From Advenella incenata (GTDB taxonomy: Bacteria; Pseudomonadota; Gammaproteobacteria; Burkholderiales; Burkholderiaceae_B): 64,000 nucleotides of DNA. The translations under genes and the position numbers were made by a program. Positions within the stretch are counted from its first letter, which is position 1. Each line of letters opens with the position of its first letter. Shown here one piece after another: positions 53,377 through 63,505 of this stretch. Under the pieces are notes generated by a model that did not search any database, was not told the origin of the DNA, and worked only from the letters and a program-made list of their open reading frames with translations. The stretch covers positions 310,001 through 374,000 of the forward strand of contig NZ_SHKO01000003.1 in NCBI RefSeq assembly GCF_004217095.1. The letters are read 5' to 3'.

Positions 53377-54075
53377 TTAAGCCTTGGCGACCTGGGTTTC
53401 CAGTTCTGTTTTGAGCTCCGGCGTCAGGTCAAGTTGCTTGGCCAGTTCATCCAGATACGCTTTTTCCATGAAATTCGTACTGTCAATAATGGACACGCTG
53501 ATGGCATACATTTGCGATGCCAGGTGCGGATCGGTGGCCAACCTGGCGATGGCAACCGGATCTACTGGTTTGGCCAGTTCTGCCTTGAGCCATGCCTGTT
53601 CTTCGGGCGTGCTCATTTTGCTGAAATACTGGTCCAGGATGGTCTGCTCGTTTTCTTCGATATGACCATCGGCCTTGGCGGCGGCAATCATGGCTGTCAG
53701 AATGGCTTTGCTTTGCACTTCCGCCTGCGCTGGCGGCAATTGATTGATCGGTGTCGGTGGCTGTGCCTGAGCGGCAGCGGGGGCTGGGGCAGATGCCTGC
53801 ATCTCGGGCTGGCGGTCAGACTGGTTTGCCTGCCAACGCTGGTAGGCACGATATGCCACGGTGCCCAGCGCGGCCAACCCGCCGTAGGTTGCCAGGTTGC
53901 TGTTGGCTTTGTGCCCCACCAGCATGCCCAACACACCTGCACTCAGGGCTGTTTTGTCACCGTCGGACAGCAGTGACTTGTCGCCGGATGTGGCTGTTTT
54001 TACTGATGATCCAGCCTGGTTCATTGCCGATTTGCCGGCGCTGAGCAGGGATTCGAGTATATTAAGTGCACTCAT
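53377..54075 (-). CDS. YebE-like DUF533 (TerB-like) protein
   Basis: 232 residues. A glycine-rich hydrophobic segment (LSAGVLGMLVG, then GGLAALGTVAYRAY) suggests a membrane anchor or hairpin, a proline/alanine linker follows (about 95-115), and the C-terminal helical TerB-like domain contains KADGHIEENEQTILDQYF. This is the layout of E. coli YebE, an envelope-stress (CpxR) regulated inner-membrane protein of unknown function. GGATA precedes the ATG. Transcribed toward the flavoprotein gene and divergent from yajQ. Confidence 0.85.
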   Translation of the reverse strand: MSALNILESLLSAGKSAMNQAGSSVKTATSGDKSLLSDGDKTALSAGVLGMLVGHKANSNLATYGGLAALGTVAYRAYQRWQANQSDRQPEMQASAPAPAAAQAQPPTPINQLPPAQAEVQSKAILTAMIAAAKADGHIEENEQTILDQYFSKMSTPEEQAWLKAELAKPVDPVAIARLATDPHLASQMYAISVSIIDSTNFMEKAYLDELAKQLDLTPELKTELETQVAKA

Positions 54076-54301
54076 GAGGGGTATCCTTATTCAATGGTGG
54101 GGACCGATAGCGGTCAATCTGAGTCAGATCAATCGACTTCTATCAATGCTCAGACCTAGTCTACCAAGTTTGAGTGTCATATTGCAGTCAGTATTTGCTG
54201 GCTTTTATAAATATTTACGTTGGCCATTGCGGTGCTGTTTCGTTGAAACACCGTGACAGGACGCGTAGAATATCCTTTAATTTCAATTGATGGAGAGATG
54301 G

Positions 54302-54787
54302 ATGCCAAGTTTTGACGTGGTCAGTGAAGCCGAAATGACAGAGGTGCGCAACGCAGTCGATCAGGCTAACAAAGAAGTTTCCACCCGTTTCGATTTCAAA
54401 GGGTCCGATGCCCGCATCGAGCAAAAAGAGCTGGAACTGGTGATTTATGCCGACGATGATTTCAAGGTGGCGCAGGTACGCGAAGTGCTGCTCAATAAAC
54501 TGGCCAAGCGCAACGTGGACCTCAGGTTCCTGGAAAAAGGCAAGGAAGAGAAAATTTCCGGCGACAAGCTCAAGCAGTTCAATACCATCAAAAAAGGCGT
54601 AACCGGCGATTTGGCCAAAAAAATCGTGCGTATTATCAAGGACAGCAAACTGAAGGTGCAGGCAAGTATTCAGGGCGATAGCGTCCGGGTCACGGGCGCC
54701 AAGCGCGACGTGCTGCAGGACGTGATTGCCCTGCTGAAAAAAGAAGTGGCCGACGCACCGTTAAGCTTTAACAATTTCCGGGACTGA
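54302..54787 (+). CDS. yajQ: YajQ-family nucleotide-binding protein
   Basis: 161 residues from the ATG at 54302 ([20 protein letters not shown]), with GGAG upstream; residues added by an earlier ATG at 54287 are not family-like. The pattern [14 protein letters not shown] and the end [20 protein letters not shown] is standard. YajQ proteins bind nucleotides, and in Xanthomonas a homologue binds cyclic di-GMP and influences transcription. No operon partner is seen. Confidence 0.93.
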   Translation: MPSFDVVSEAEMTEVRNAVDQANKEVSTRFDFKGSDARIEQKELELVIYADDDFKVAQVREVLLNKLAKRNVDLRFLEKGKEEKISGDKLKQFNTIKKGVTGDLAKKIVRIIKDSKLKVQASIQGDSVRVTGAKRDVLQDVIALLKKEVADAPLSFNNFRD

Positions 54788-55020
54788 TGTCGATACTATC
54801 AGTGGCTGCTATATCGGTGGTCAACTCTCGGTGTTGACATTTCGGTGTCGTTATTTCGCTGACGCCGTACCCTTGCGGCGTATCGGCCAGCAGCCTCGGG
54901 TAGTCGCCTTCGAAACCATACTCGGATATCATTCCTGATAACCCTAGTGACAGGCCGGTTGAACTTGTACGGGTAGTCGCCCAGTGTCGCGACAGGCTAC
55001 CGCACACTGTTTTTTAGCAT
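54788..55020. other. Convergent spacer between yajQ and efp
   Basis: No gene is supported. The first part has short imperfect repetition of TCGGTG. The efp terminator at 55021 completes a 338-nt gap before efp. Confidence 0.5.
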
Positions 55021-55070
55021 AAAAAAAGCCCGCCTGGCCTGCTGATACGATCAGCGGGGCTGGCGGGCTC
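55021..55070 (-). terminator. Rho-independent terminator of efp
   Basis: On the minus strand AGCCCGCCAGCCCCGCTGAT and its partner (CTGATC...AGGCGGGCT) close on a T run (TTTTTTT). It lies 56 nt past the efp stop. Confidence 0.8.
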
Positions 55071-55125
55071 TCTCATAATAGGGCTTGCGATTTTCGTGAA
55101 AAACGCCGGGCCCGATTATGCGCAA

Positions 55126-55683
55126 TTACATGACACGACTGCGGTATTCGTTGGTGCGTGTGTCGATTTCGATTTTATCGCCGATATTGCAGAACAGCGG
55201 CACGGCCAGATTGTAACCGGTACTGATTGTGGCTGGCTTGAGCACTTTGCCTGATGTATCGCCCTTGACAGCGGGTTCGGTATAGGTGATTTCACGAACA
55301 ATGATCGTAGGCAGTTCTACAGAAATGGCACGGCTTTCGTAGAACACGACTTCAACGGTCATGCCTTCTTCCAGGTAGTTCAGTGCGTCGCCCATGCTTT
55401 CGGCTTCGACTTCATACTGGTTGTATTCTTCGTCCATAAACACATACATGGGGTCGGCGAAATACGAATAGGTGCATTCTTTCTTTTCCAGCAAGACAAC
55501 TTCAAATTTTTCGTCTGCCTTGGACACCTGCTCGCTGCCAGAACCTGTCAGCAGATTTTTGAATTTGAGTTTAACAACAGCGGAGCTGCGGCCAGACTTG
55601 TTGTATTCGGCTTTTTGCACGACCAGAGGTTCTGTGCCCACCATGACGACGTTACCTACGCGCAGTTCTTGTGCGGTTTTCAT
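55126..55683 (-). CDS. efp: Elongation factor P (arginine-32 type)
   Basis: 185 residues with GGAG 9 nt before ATG, full length with three beta-barrel domains. The tip loop NKSGRSSAV places Arg32 where other species carry a modified lysine. The hallmark ends such as [20 protein letters not shown] and the C-terminal [15 protein letters not shown] are present. EF-P relieves ribosome stalling at polyproline motifs. Arg32 is the substrate of the rhamnosyltransferase EarP, encoded next to it. Confidence 0.97.
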   Translation of the reverse strand: MKTAQELRVGNVVMVGTEPLVVQKAEYNKSGRSSAVVKLKFKNLLTGSGSEQVSKADEKFEVVLLEKKECTYSYFADPMYVFMDEEYNQYEVEAESMGDALNYLEEGMTVEVVFYESRAISVELPTIIVREITYTEPAVKGDTSGKVLKPATISTGYNLAVPLFCNIGDKIEIDTRTNEYRSRVM

Positions 55684-55779
55684 TAAATATGCTCCGGATG
55701 GAATGGATGTAGCAGATTCCGCTGCAGACCTGGCAGGTGTGGTGCCTGAACGCGGACGCCGGCGGAAAAAAGTATGATT

Positions 55780-57099
55780 TTAGCCTGAGTTGGCGGCTTT
55801 TTCATAAAAAATCCGGATGGATTCCGATAATGTCTTGTTTTTAGACAAATTTTCAGCAAATGTGCGACAGCTTCTGCGCCAGCTATCCAATTGCCCGGGG
55901 GTATTGAGCAAGGACGTAAGCTGATTGGTGAAATAGGCATGTCTGGAGGGCGAATTCCAGCTGCGCATCATGGCCTTGGTTTCTTCATGTCCGGGAAAAA
56001 GTGCCAGCCATGCCTGCAGTTTTTTCAGGTGAGTGTCGTCACTTTGCTCGTATATCTGCCATAGAAAGGGTTTGCGGGACCAGATGGCCCGGACAAAACT
56101 GTCTTCGCCGCGCACAAAATTCAGATCGCACAGCCATAATAATTGGTCGTATTCGTCCTGAGGCAGAAAAGGGATGCGCAAGAGCGTGACGCCGGGCAGC
56201 GGTGTCTGCTGGTCCTGCGCAGCGTCTTGCTCTGAAGCGGCAGGGCTTTTGGCCTGCCCCATCACCTGGGGTGCCGCCTGAAGTGCTGCACCCGGTGAGG
56301 CATCTGGCGAGGAGGCAGGGGCGTTGCTCATACCAGTATCCGGAATTGAAACAGCGCCATGCAATTGTGTAATGGCATCGCGTTCCAACTGAGGCAAGAC
56401 TGATTGAGGCACCAGCAGCACGACCGGCTTGCGTGATTTTCGTAAGGCATGCAGCAGGCTGCGATAGGGCGCCGAGGCATAGCAGAACAGACTGACAAAA
56501 AGTGTGTCCGCTTCCAGATAGGCCTGCACTTGCGGCAGGCCAAGGCGCTGCAGAAACTGTTTTTTCTTTGCTGAGGAATGTATCCAGCTGCGCCGACGCT
56601 CGCTTAATCCGGCTTCGCCAATCAGCCCGCCAGTCTGGTCTGAAAAACCGGGAAAGAAGAAATACTTTGTGACGCCGTTGCGTTGCGGAGAAGGTTGGGC
56701 GTGAAAGCCCGCCGTCCAGGACTCGGCCGACAGATATTCAAGATTGAGCCATAGCTTTGTATGGCCCGGCATGGCGTCAATGTATGGGGCGGGTGGATCG
56801 CAGGCGAATGCCTCGATCACCAACTGTGCCGGCGTATGCGAGGTTTGATTGTCCGTCCAGTGAATGATCCGGATGCCTTCGACCAGTTGTTCATCCAGTT
56901 CAGGTTGCACCGTCGGGGCCAGGCGACTAAAAACATCCAGGTCATCAACCCAGAGCCTGACGTGTGCCGGCCATTCGCGATGCAGGGAGCGGGCAAGCCG
57001 CCAGCACACGCCGATATCGCCGAAATTGTCGACGACGCGGCAGAAGATATCGATATGGGGTTCGTTGCCGGTCGCTACGGGTTTAGTGGAAGCGTCCAA
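55780..57099 (-). CDS. earP: EF-P arginine rhamnosyltransferase
   Basis: 439 residues from a TTG with GGAGG 7 nt upstream, inside the end of the upstream gene (17-nt overlap). Catalytic residues are Asp24 and Asp28 in RVVDNFGDIG and Glu332 in VRGEDSFVRA. It is a GT-B glycosyltransferase that moves rhamnose from dTDP-rhamnose to Arg32 of EF-P. A stretch of about 45 residues (254-300) rich in Ala, Ser, Pro and Gln is inserted between the two Rossmann parts and is longer than I expect for the family. Transcribed before efp, 96 nt apart. Confidence 0.95.
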   Translation of the reverse strand: MDASTKPVATGNEPHIDIFCRVVDNFGDIGVCWRLARSLHREWPAHVRLWVDDLDVFSRLAPTVQPELDEQLVEGIRIIHWTDNQTSHTPAQLVIEAFACDPPAPYIDAMPGHTKLWLNLEYLSAESWTAGFHAQPSPQRNGVTKYFFFPGFSDQTGGLIGEAGLSERRRSWIHSSAKKKQFLQRLGLPQVQAYLEADTLFVSLFCYASAPYRSLLHALRKSRKPVVLLVPQSVLPQLERDAITQLHGAVSIPDTGMSNAPASSPDASPGAALQAAPQVMGQAKSPAASEQDAAQDQQTPLPGVTLLRIPFLPQDEYDQLLWLCDLNFVRGEDSFVRAIWSRKPFLWQIYEQSDDTHLKKLQAWLALFPGHEETKAMMRSWNSPSRHAYFTNQLTSLLNTPGQLDSWRRSCRTFAENLSKNKTLSESIRIFYEKAANSG

Positions 57100-58282
57100 T
57101 CGGATCCTCCGATACGTCAGGCATCATCACGGGCATCAATTCGCCAGCCGGATTGGGAAATAACGGTTCGTCCGACACATCGCTGCTGCCGTCGAGCACT
57201 TCTTTAAGGCAGGTGATATGGCGAATACCGTTGTTCTGCAGATGGTCCAGTAACGTATTGAGCTGAGCAAAATCGTTGATGGTCTCCAGTTGCTGATCTT
57301 CGGTCTCGTCAGGAAAGACCGGCCACAGGCACCCGTAAATCACTTCATGCGATTGCAGCAGCGTAAAGCCGATCCTGATCTCCCGCAAGGCCTCGTCCTG
57401 ATACAGGGCGACGGTGGCGCGAAATGCATCCGGTGTGGTGTCAAAGACAGTTTGCAGCCATTGTGTGGCCGCTGTGATGGCTGCAAAGCGGATACGTTTA
57501 TCAGCCTGGCGGTTGGCGATATAAAAGGCGTCGGGCAGCATGAGTTCTATGCCGCAGGCCGGCAACAGCTTCTGGAACAGCGGCGTTGCCGCAGTACGCC
57601 AGTTGTCAAGGCAGGCCTGGCGCTGTTCGCTGAACGGGCCCTGGACTTGTTGCCAGCGGAAAACCGCCTGGCCTTTCGGTGTGCACAAGGCTGCCAGCAC
57701 AAAGCGGCTGTCCGACATCAACTGCATGTCTTCGGACTGGTCATCAACCGGCACTCCGGAACGAACTTGCGTGCCGAAAACCTTGCCGGTAATGGCCATC
57801 ATCCACTGGAAAACACCGGTAAACGAACGGGGCATCTGATCGACGCTGAGAATTTGCGGATGGATGGCCATTCGCACGTCACTGGCGGCAATATGCTGAC
57901 TAAGCAGCTTGCTGAGCGCCAGTTGTGCGGTGCCATCAAGGATGGGCAGGGGGATCTCGAAACGGGTCCAGGCGATGACCGGGATTGCCACGAACACGCA
58001 GTCGTAGGTCACGCCATCGTGGACCCACTCGCAGGACTCCGAGAGCGTTTCTGCATTCTCCAGCAGAATGTCATGGGTTTCGGAATCGCTATCGGATAAA
58101 TGATCCAGCAGTCGTTCAACCGTCTTTTTGCGGTTCTGTTTAAAAATATCCAGAAGAGCGGTCTGAATCAGATTTTCCCAATAACGATCTTCAACAATGC
58201 AGCCTGATTGCTTCAGGGCAAGGCATAAATCGAGTAGCGGTTGATCGCTGGCGTGCAGGCTGGCTGGTTTTTTCCGGTTCAT
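57083..58282 (-). CDS. DUF2863 family protein
   Basis: 399 residues. I place it in DUF2863, a family found in Burkholderiales near earP-efp, from segments such as VFQWMMAITGKVFGTQVRSG and the N-terminal DLCLALKQSGCIVEDRYWENL. No catalytic motif was recognised and function is unknown. Its stop overlaps the earP start, which suggests coupling and perhaps a role linked to EF-P or its modification. The ribosome site before its ATG is weak. Confidence 0.8.
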   Translation of the reverse strand: MNRKKPASLHASDQPLLDLCLALKQSGCIVEDRYWENLIQTALLDIFKQNRKKTVERLLDHLSDSDSETHDILLENAETLSESCEWVHDGVTYDCVFVAIPVIAWTRFEIPLPILDGTAQLALSKLLSQHIAASDVRMAIHPQILSVDQMPRSFTGVFQWMMAITGKVFGTQVRSGVPVDDQSEDMQLMSDSRFVLAALCTPKGQAVFRWQQVQGPFSEQRQACLDNWRTAATPLFQKLLPACGIELMLPDAFYIANRQADKRIRFAAITAATQWLQTVFDTTPDAFRATVALYQDEALREIRIGFTLLQSHEVIYGCLWPVFPDETEDQQLETINDFAQLNTLLDHLQNNGIRHITCLKEVLDGSSDVSDEPLFPNPAGELMPVMMPDVSEDPIGRFH

Positions 58283-58460
58283 TACACTTGTAGTTGCGCT
58301 GCCGGTCTGCCTTCAAAAGACGAGCCGGGCAGCATGTTAGGATCGCGCGCCGTTGCGCTGATCGGGCAAAACACCATTTGTTCGCCCGGGCCGGCGGTGC
58401 AGGGACATGCGGCAGAAGACTCCGCCTGTTGTCCCGGCACGGTGCGGACCCCGGCGTTTA

Positions 58461-61148
58461 TCAAAGCAGCTGGCGTAGTACGAACGGCAAAATACCGCCG
58501 TTCTGGTAATAATCAACTTCAATTGGGGTATCGATACGTAGTAGAACGGTGACGTCCTGCGAGCTGCCATCATCCCGACGAATGGTCAGCGTGACATCCT
58601 GCTGAGCCTTGATGCCGTCTTCCAGTCCGCTGATATCGAATGTTTCGGTGCCGGTGATGCCCAGTGTATCGACACTGTCATTGTCCTTGAACTGTAGCGG
58701 CAGCACGCCCATGCCAACTAGATTGCTGCGGTGGATGCGCTCAAAGCTGCGTGCAATGACGGCCTTGACGCCCAACAGCTGCGTCCCCTTGGCGGCCCAG
58801 TCGCGTGAGGAACCCGTGCCGTATTCTTCTCCGCCGAATACCACGGTGGATACGCCATCCTGGATGTATTTCATGGCGGCATCGTAAATGGACATCTGCT
58901 CGCCACTGGGCTGGTGCAGGGTCTCTCCGCCCTCTACGCGACTGCCTGTAGGCAACGGCGGAATCATCAGGTTTTTGATACGTACGTTGGCAAACGTGCC
59001 GCGCATCATGATCTCATGATTGCCGCGGCGCGAACCGTAGCTGTTGAAATCTGCTTTCATGATGCCGTGTTCGTTGAGCCAGCGGCCAGCAGGCGAGGTT
59101 TCCTTGATGGAACCGGCCGGCGAGATGTGGTCGGTCGTGACCGAATCGCCAAAGATACCCAGCGCCCGGGCATTCTTGACCGGCGGCATGGGTGACGGCG
59201 TCATTTCAAATGCGTCAAAGAACGGTGGTTTGGCTATATAAGTAGATTCAGGCCAGTTGTAAACATTTCCCGTCACGCCCTTGATCTTTTCCCACAACTT
59301 GCCCGGGTTGGCTTTGACCTGGGCGTAATTGTTGCGATAGACCTCGGGCTGCATGGCAGCTGTCAGCAGTTCCTGCACTTCTTGTTCGCTTGGCCAGATG
59401 TCGCCGAGCCATACGTCGCCGTTTTTGCCTTTGCCAACCGGCTCGGTCATGAGGTCTTTGTTGATGGTACCAGCCAGGGCATAGGCGACCACCAGCGGAG
59501 GCGAGGCCAGGAAGTTGGCCTTGATGTTCGGGTGGATCCGGGCTTCGAAGTTGCGGTTGCCGGACAGGACTGCGGCGCAGACCAGATCATTTTCAGTGAT
59601 GGACTGGTTGATATCGGCCGACAGGTCACCGGCATTGCCAATACAGGTGGTGCAGCCGTAGGCCGCCACGTCAAACCCGAGCTTGTCCAGATAGGGCAGC
59701 AGGCCGGTTGCGGTCAGGTACTCGGTGACCACGCGGGAGCCGGGCGCCAGCGAGGTTTTGATATGGCTGGAGATTTTCATGCCAGCCTGCACTGCTTTTT
59801 TGGCGAGCAGCCCCGCAGCCAGCATCACACTGGGATTGGACGTATTAGTGCAGGAGGTGATGGCGGCAATCAGGATATCGCCATTTTTGAGCTTGGTACC
59901 TGCGCTGGTCTCGAAAGTCTGCTCGAATTTTTCAGGGCTCTGGTTAAAGCCGTTTTCGATGGACGGTTTGATGAACAGGTCGGCAAAGGTATCTTTGACG
60001 TTGCCGATCTCGATACGATCCTGCGGGCGCTTGGGGCCGGCCAGGGAAGGGGCCACGGTAGACAGGTCAAGGTGCAGCAGTTTGGTGTAGCGGATATCCT
60101 TGCCCTTGGGAATGCCATACATGTTCTGGGCTTTGAAATAACTTGCAAGCGCGTCCACTTCCTGCTCGGTGCGGCCAGTGCCCTTGAAGTAGTCGATGGT
60201 GTGATCGTCGACCGGGAAAAAGCCCATGGTAGCACCATATTCCGGCGCCATGTTGCCAATGGTGGCGCGGTTGGTCACCGACAGCGTTGCCGTGCCTTCG
60301 CCGCAGAATTCTACGAATTTTCCGACAACCTTTTCACGGCGCAGCATTTCGGTCAGTGTGAGCACCAGATCGGTCGCAGTGACGCCGCCGCGCAGCTTGC
60401 CGGTGAGTTCCACCCCGATCACATCTGGGGTAAGGAAATAGACCGGCTGGCCAAGCATTGCCGCTTCTGCCTCGATACCGCCCACGCCCCAGGCAACCAC
60501 GCCAATGCCATTGATCATGGTCGTGTGGCTGTCGGTACCCACCAGGGAGTCCGGATAGTAAACGTTGTTTTTCTGGTAGACGCCGCGGGCCAGGTATTCA
60601 AGGTTGACCTGGTGGACAATACCAAAACCGGGAGGCACGACACCGAAAGTATCGAAAGCTTGCATGCCCCATTTCATGAACTGGTAGCGCTCCTGATTGC
60701 GCTGAAACTCCACTTTCATGTTCAGATCCAGCGCTTTTTTGGTGCCGAAATAGTCGATCATGACCGAGTGGTCCACGACCAGGTCTACCGGCACCAGCGG
60801 TTCGATCCGTTTTGGATCCCTGCCCATTTTTTCGGCAACCGCACGCATGGCGGCAAGGTCGGCCAGCAATGGCACGCCGGTAAAGTCCTGCAGGACGACA
60901 CGGGCAACCACAAAAGGAATTTCGTCTTCGCGCTTGGCCACCGGTTGCCAGTTGGCAAGCTGGCGTACATGTTCTTCGGTTATTTTCTTGCCATCGCAGT
61001 TGCGCAATACCGATTCAAGCACAATCCGAATGGAAACCGGCAGCGACTGGACGTCAACGCCAAGTTGCTTGCCCAGTTCTGGAAGGGAATAATATTTTGC
61101 AGTGTTGCTGCCGATACTGAATTCTTTGAGGGTGCTTGCTAACGACAT
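58461..61148 (-). CDS. acnA: Aconitate hydratase A
   Basis: 895 residues from the ATG at 61148 ([14 protein letters not shown]), with GGAG upstream; a GTG-like extension adds nine residues and is not preferred. The [4Fe-4S] ligands are Cys433 (SCTNTSNP), Cys499 and Cys502 ([12 protein letters not shown]). It isomerises citrate to isocitrate in the TCA cycle and is the oxidative-stress-stable form in many bacteria. It follows a terminator at 61228 that ends the aminotransferase gene. A second aconitase, acnB, is at the right edge. Confidence 0.97.
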   Translation of the reverse strand: MSLASTLKEFSIGSNTAKYYSLPELGKQLGVDVQSLPVSIRIVLESVLRNCDGKKITEEHVRQLANWQPVAKREDEIPFVVARVVLQDFTGVPLLADLAAMRAVAEKMGRDPKRIEPLVPVDLVVDHSVMIDYFGTKKALDLNMKVEFQRNQERYQFMKWGMQAFDTFGVVPPGFGIVHQVNLEYLARGVYQKNNVYYPDSLVGTDSHTTMINGIGVVAWGVGGIEAEAAMLGQPVYFLTPDVIGVELTGKLRGGVTATDLVLTLTEMLRREKVVGKFVEFCGEGTATLSVTNRATIGNMAPEYGATMGFFPVDDHTIDYFKGTGRTEQEVDALASYFKAQNMYGIPKGKDIRYTKLLHLDLSTVAPSLAGPKRPQDRIEIGNVKDTFADLFIKPSIENGFNQSPEKFEQTFETSAGTKLKNGDILIAAITSCTNTSNPSVMLAAGLLAKKAVQAGMKISSHIKTSLAPGSRVVTEYLTATGLLPYLDKLGFDVAAYGCTTCIGNAGDLSADINQSITENDLVCAAVLSGNRNFEARIHPNIKANFLASPPLVVAYALAGTINKDLMTEPVGKGKNGDVWLGDIWPSEQEVQELLTAAMQPEVYRNNYAQVKANPGKLWEKIKGVTGNVYNWPESTYIAKPPFFDAFEMTPSPMPPVKNARALGIFGDSVTTDHISPAGSIKETSPAGRWLNEHGIMKADFNSYGSRRGNHEIMMRGTFANVRIKNLMIPPLPTGSRVEGGETLHQPSGEQMSIYDAAMKYIQDGVSTVVFGGEEYGTGSSRDWAAKGTQLLGVKAVIARSFERIHRSNLVGMGVLPLQFKDNDSVDTLGITGTETFDISGLEDGIKAQQDVTLTIRRDDGSSQDVTVLLRIDTPIEVDYYQNGGILPFVLRQLL

Positions 61149-61227
61149 TTTTATCTCCGGGGCGGTTCCGCACAAACAGTATTAAGTGTAGATCATTTTA
61201 CTCCTTTTTAGCGGTGCAACCGGCAAC

Positions 61228-61263
61228 AAAAAAGGCAGCTACCCCACAGGATAGCCGCCTTTT
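61228..61263 (-). terminator. Rho-independent terminator of the aminotransferase gene
   Basis: On the minus strand AAAAGGCGGCTA and TAGCTGCCTTTTTT pair with a short loop and a T run. It lies 37 nt beyond the aminotransferase stop. Confidence 0.85.
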
Positions 61264-61299
61264 CCGGATATTACAGTTGAATTTAAATGACCGACCGCA

Positions 61300-62490
61300 T
61301 CACGCAGTGAAGAGTTTACCCAGATCGGCAATACCGGCCCGGATCTTTTCTTCGGTCACGGTCACGAAACTCAAGCGTAGCGTGTTTTTCGGCGCATTGA
61401 CGTTGGGATAGAAAGGTTCACCCGGCACATAGGCCACTTTGTACTGTTCAACGGCCTGGGCCAGCGCTACGGTAGTGTCAAACTGTTCGTCCACTTTCAC
61501 CCAGATAAACATGCCGCCGGTGGGGCGAGTCCACTTGGCCGACTTTGGAAAGTGCTCGTCCATGGCGTCAAGCATGTATTGGCACTGATTGCGATACAGC
61601 TCGCGTACCTTGGGCAGGTGCGTGTTCAGGAAGCCGTCCTTGATGGTTTCGTACACGGCCATTTGGGTTACCGTGGCGGTGTGCAGATCGGTTGCCTGCT
61701 TGATTTGCACCAATTTGGCAATGATTTCGCGAGGTGCAACCAGATATCCCAGACGCATGCCGGGCGCCAGCACCTTGGAGAAAGAACCCATGCGCAAGAC
61801 GGTTGCACCGGCCTGGCGGCCCAGATGCAGCAGTCCGGGCAATGGTTCGCCCACGTAGCGCAGTTCACCGTAAGGATCATCTTCCACAATGGGTACATTC
61901 AGGCGGGCGCAGCGCTCTACCAGCGCCTGGCGGCGTTCCAGATCCATGGTGCGGCCGGTCGGATTCTGAAAATTGGGCAGGCAGTATATAAAGCGGGCGC
62001 CATCGGCTTTTTCGTCGCTGATGTCTTCGGGTATCAGGCCGCCGTCGTCGGTAGCGACCGGCTCGTAGACGGGTTCAAACAGCGAAAATGACTGGAGTGC
62101 TCCCAGATAGCTGGGAGATTCCACCAGCACTTTGCTGCCCGGATCAATGAACAGTTTGCCGATCAGATCCAGCGCCTGCTGGGAACCGGAAACGATGAGC
62201 ACCTCGTCCACGTCGATTTGCGTGCCACGCGCCTGGAAGTCGCTGACAACCCATTCGCGCAGTGGCCGGTAGCCTTCGGTCGGCCCATATTGCAAAGCCA
62301 CCTTGGGAGATTCAGACAGTACCTTGTCATATGCGGCGCGGATCTGTTCGGTAGGGAAACCCAGATGTGAGGGCAGGCCACCGGCAAATGATGTGACATC
62401 AGGACGTTCGGTAATTTTCAGGATCTCGCGGATGGCGGAGCTGGTCAGTTGCGTAGCACGTTGGGAAAATTGAAAGGGAACTCGGTTCAT
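61300..62490 (-). CDS. PLP-dependent aminotransferase, 2-aminoadipate/MocR-catalytic type
   Basis: 396 residues from the ATG at 62490 (MNRVPFQFSQRATQLTSSAI); the frame runs 23 codons further but without support. Fold-type I marks are GPTEGYRPLREW, SGSQQALDLIG, PNFQNPTGR, EDDPYGEL and PLP lysine Lys239 in GSFSKVLAPGMRLGYL. The closest general resemblance is to LysN-like 2-aminoadipate transaminases and aromatic or branched-chain aminotransferases. The amino donor cannot be assigned. The ribosome site is weak. Confidence 0.9.
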   Translation of the reverse strand: MNRVPFQFSQRATQLTSSAIREILKITERPDVTSFAGGLPSHLGFPTEQIRAAYDKVLSESPKVALQYGPTEGYRPLREWVVSDFQARGTQIDVDEVLIVSGSQQALDLIGKLFIDPGSKVLVESPSYLGALQSFSLFEPVYEPVATDDGGLIPEDISDEKADGARFIYCLPNFQNPTGRTMDLERRQALVERCARLNVPIVEDDPYGELRYVGEPLPGLLHLGRQAGATVLRMGSFSKVLAPGMRLGYLVAPREIIAKLVQIKQATDLHTATVTQMAVYETIKDGFLNTHLPKVRELYRNQCQYMLDAMDEHFPKSAKWTRPTGGMFIWVKVDEQFDTTVALAQAVEQYKVAYVPGEPFYPNVNAPKNTLRLSFVTVTEEKIRAGIADLGKLFTA

Positions 62491-62888
62491 AATGACGGTT
62501 GGAATTGTTCGGACTGATAGATGAGGCGCAGGTTGTGCACTGGCACAGCCCGGCATCACAGGAATGGCTTTAACCCATACAGAACCGCAAGTCTTGTGTA
62601 AAAGACATGTTTATAGAAATTTTGTTAATTCGTATAAAGCGTCTATCTGGTAAAGTATGCTGTTGATTACACCACCACCGGCGCGGCTTTTCAAGCGATT
62701 GATGCAAAAGTGCCGAATTTGTGAGCTAAAGGTGGTTTTTGCCGCAAAACTGTTATGGCCGGCTCACCAATACAGCGCCAGTGAAGGCTTACCGCGTAGC
62801 CGGGGCTGCAGATTGGTCGCGCCGCAACGGGAGCCCGCTTGTCGATCCGGCCGGTGGATTTTCCTGCGAGAGGTGTCAATTCGCGAGG
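62491..62888. other. Spacer upstream of the aminotransferase, no recognised gene
   Basis: 398 nt. The section near 62600-62650 is AT-rich and may hold the promoter of the aminotransferase on the minus strand, but no clear -35/-10 pair was found. Short open frames here are not convincing. Confidence 0.5.
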
Positions 62889-63260
62889 TCAGCTGTGCTC
62901 GTGATGCTGCTCACAAAATCTCAGGTGATTGCCAAAAGGATCCGAAATATTCATGGTGAACCCCCATGATTCTTTTGTTACGCCAGGGCGTGCAAATGAC
63001 GCTTTTTTGTTGTTCAGGTCTTGCTGCAGCGTGTGGATCCCTTCCATGGGCAGGAAAACGGCGCTGCCCGGCGTGCCATCGCCGAAGTGTTCGCTCAAGT
63101 GCAGGACCAGGCTGTCACGGGCAATTTCCATGTATAACGGCAGGTCGGGCGCAAAGCGATGCTCCCAGCGCTTTTCAAAGCCCAGGAAATCCAGATAGAA
63201 CGCCTGGGCAAGCGGGACGGAAAAAATGCGCAGAATGGGGATGGGGTGACCAAGATGCAT
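62889..63260 (-). CDS. VOC-superfamily (glyoxalase/bleomycin-resistance-like) protein
   Basis: 123 residues, single VOC unit. FYLDFLGFEKRWEHRF, YMEIARDSLVLHLSEHFG and SDPFGNHLRFCE are typical of the bleomycin-resistance/glyoxalase fold, and the SDPFGNHL segment carries the usual metal or ligand position. Many members have no known substrate. The ribosome site is weak. It stands alone. Confidence 0.85.
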   Translation of the reverse strand: MHLGHPIPILRIFSVPLAQAFYLDFLGFEKRWEHRFAPDLPLYMEIARDSLVLHLSEHFGDGTPGSAVFLPMEGIHTLQQDLNNKKASFARPGVTKESWGFTMNISDPFGNHLRFCEQHHEHS

Positions 63261-63415
63261 GACAGCATATCCGAAAAAGGCCCGGGGGCCGGCGTGTTAT
63301 TCCACTGCGTCAATCAAAGGTGATCGTCAATGGGGCCAAGCGTAGCAGGGCAATGGTACAGCATTGGCGCCTTGCTGGTGTAGCGGCTTGCAAAGCGGCA
63401 GCATAAAAATGGCAC

Positions 63416-63444
63416 AAAAAAACCCGGTAACAGCGTACCGGGTT
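63416..63444 (-). terminator. Rho-independent terminator of acnB
   Basis: On the minus strand AACCCGGTA and TACCGGGTT pair around CGCTGT and are followed by a run of T. It lies about 60 nt past the acnB stop. Confidence 0.85.
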
Positions 63445-63505
63445 GATTGTCATGTCGCTCAACCCCGAAGGGCTGAGCGATGGTAATCAGATACCGACAG
63501 AATCA

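Noticed and set aside
59382-61142. 586-residue plus-strand open frame over acnA
   Set aside because: Antisense to a complete aconitase; no plausible product or start signal.
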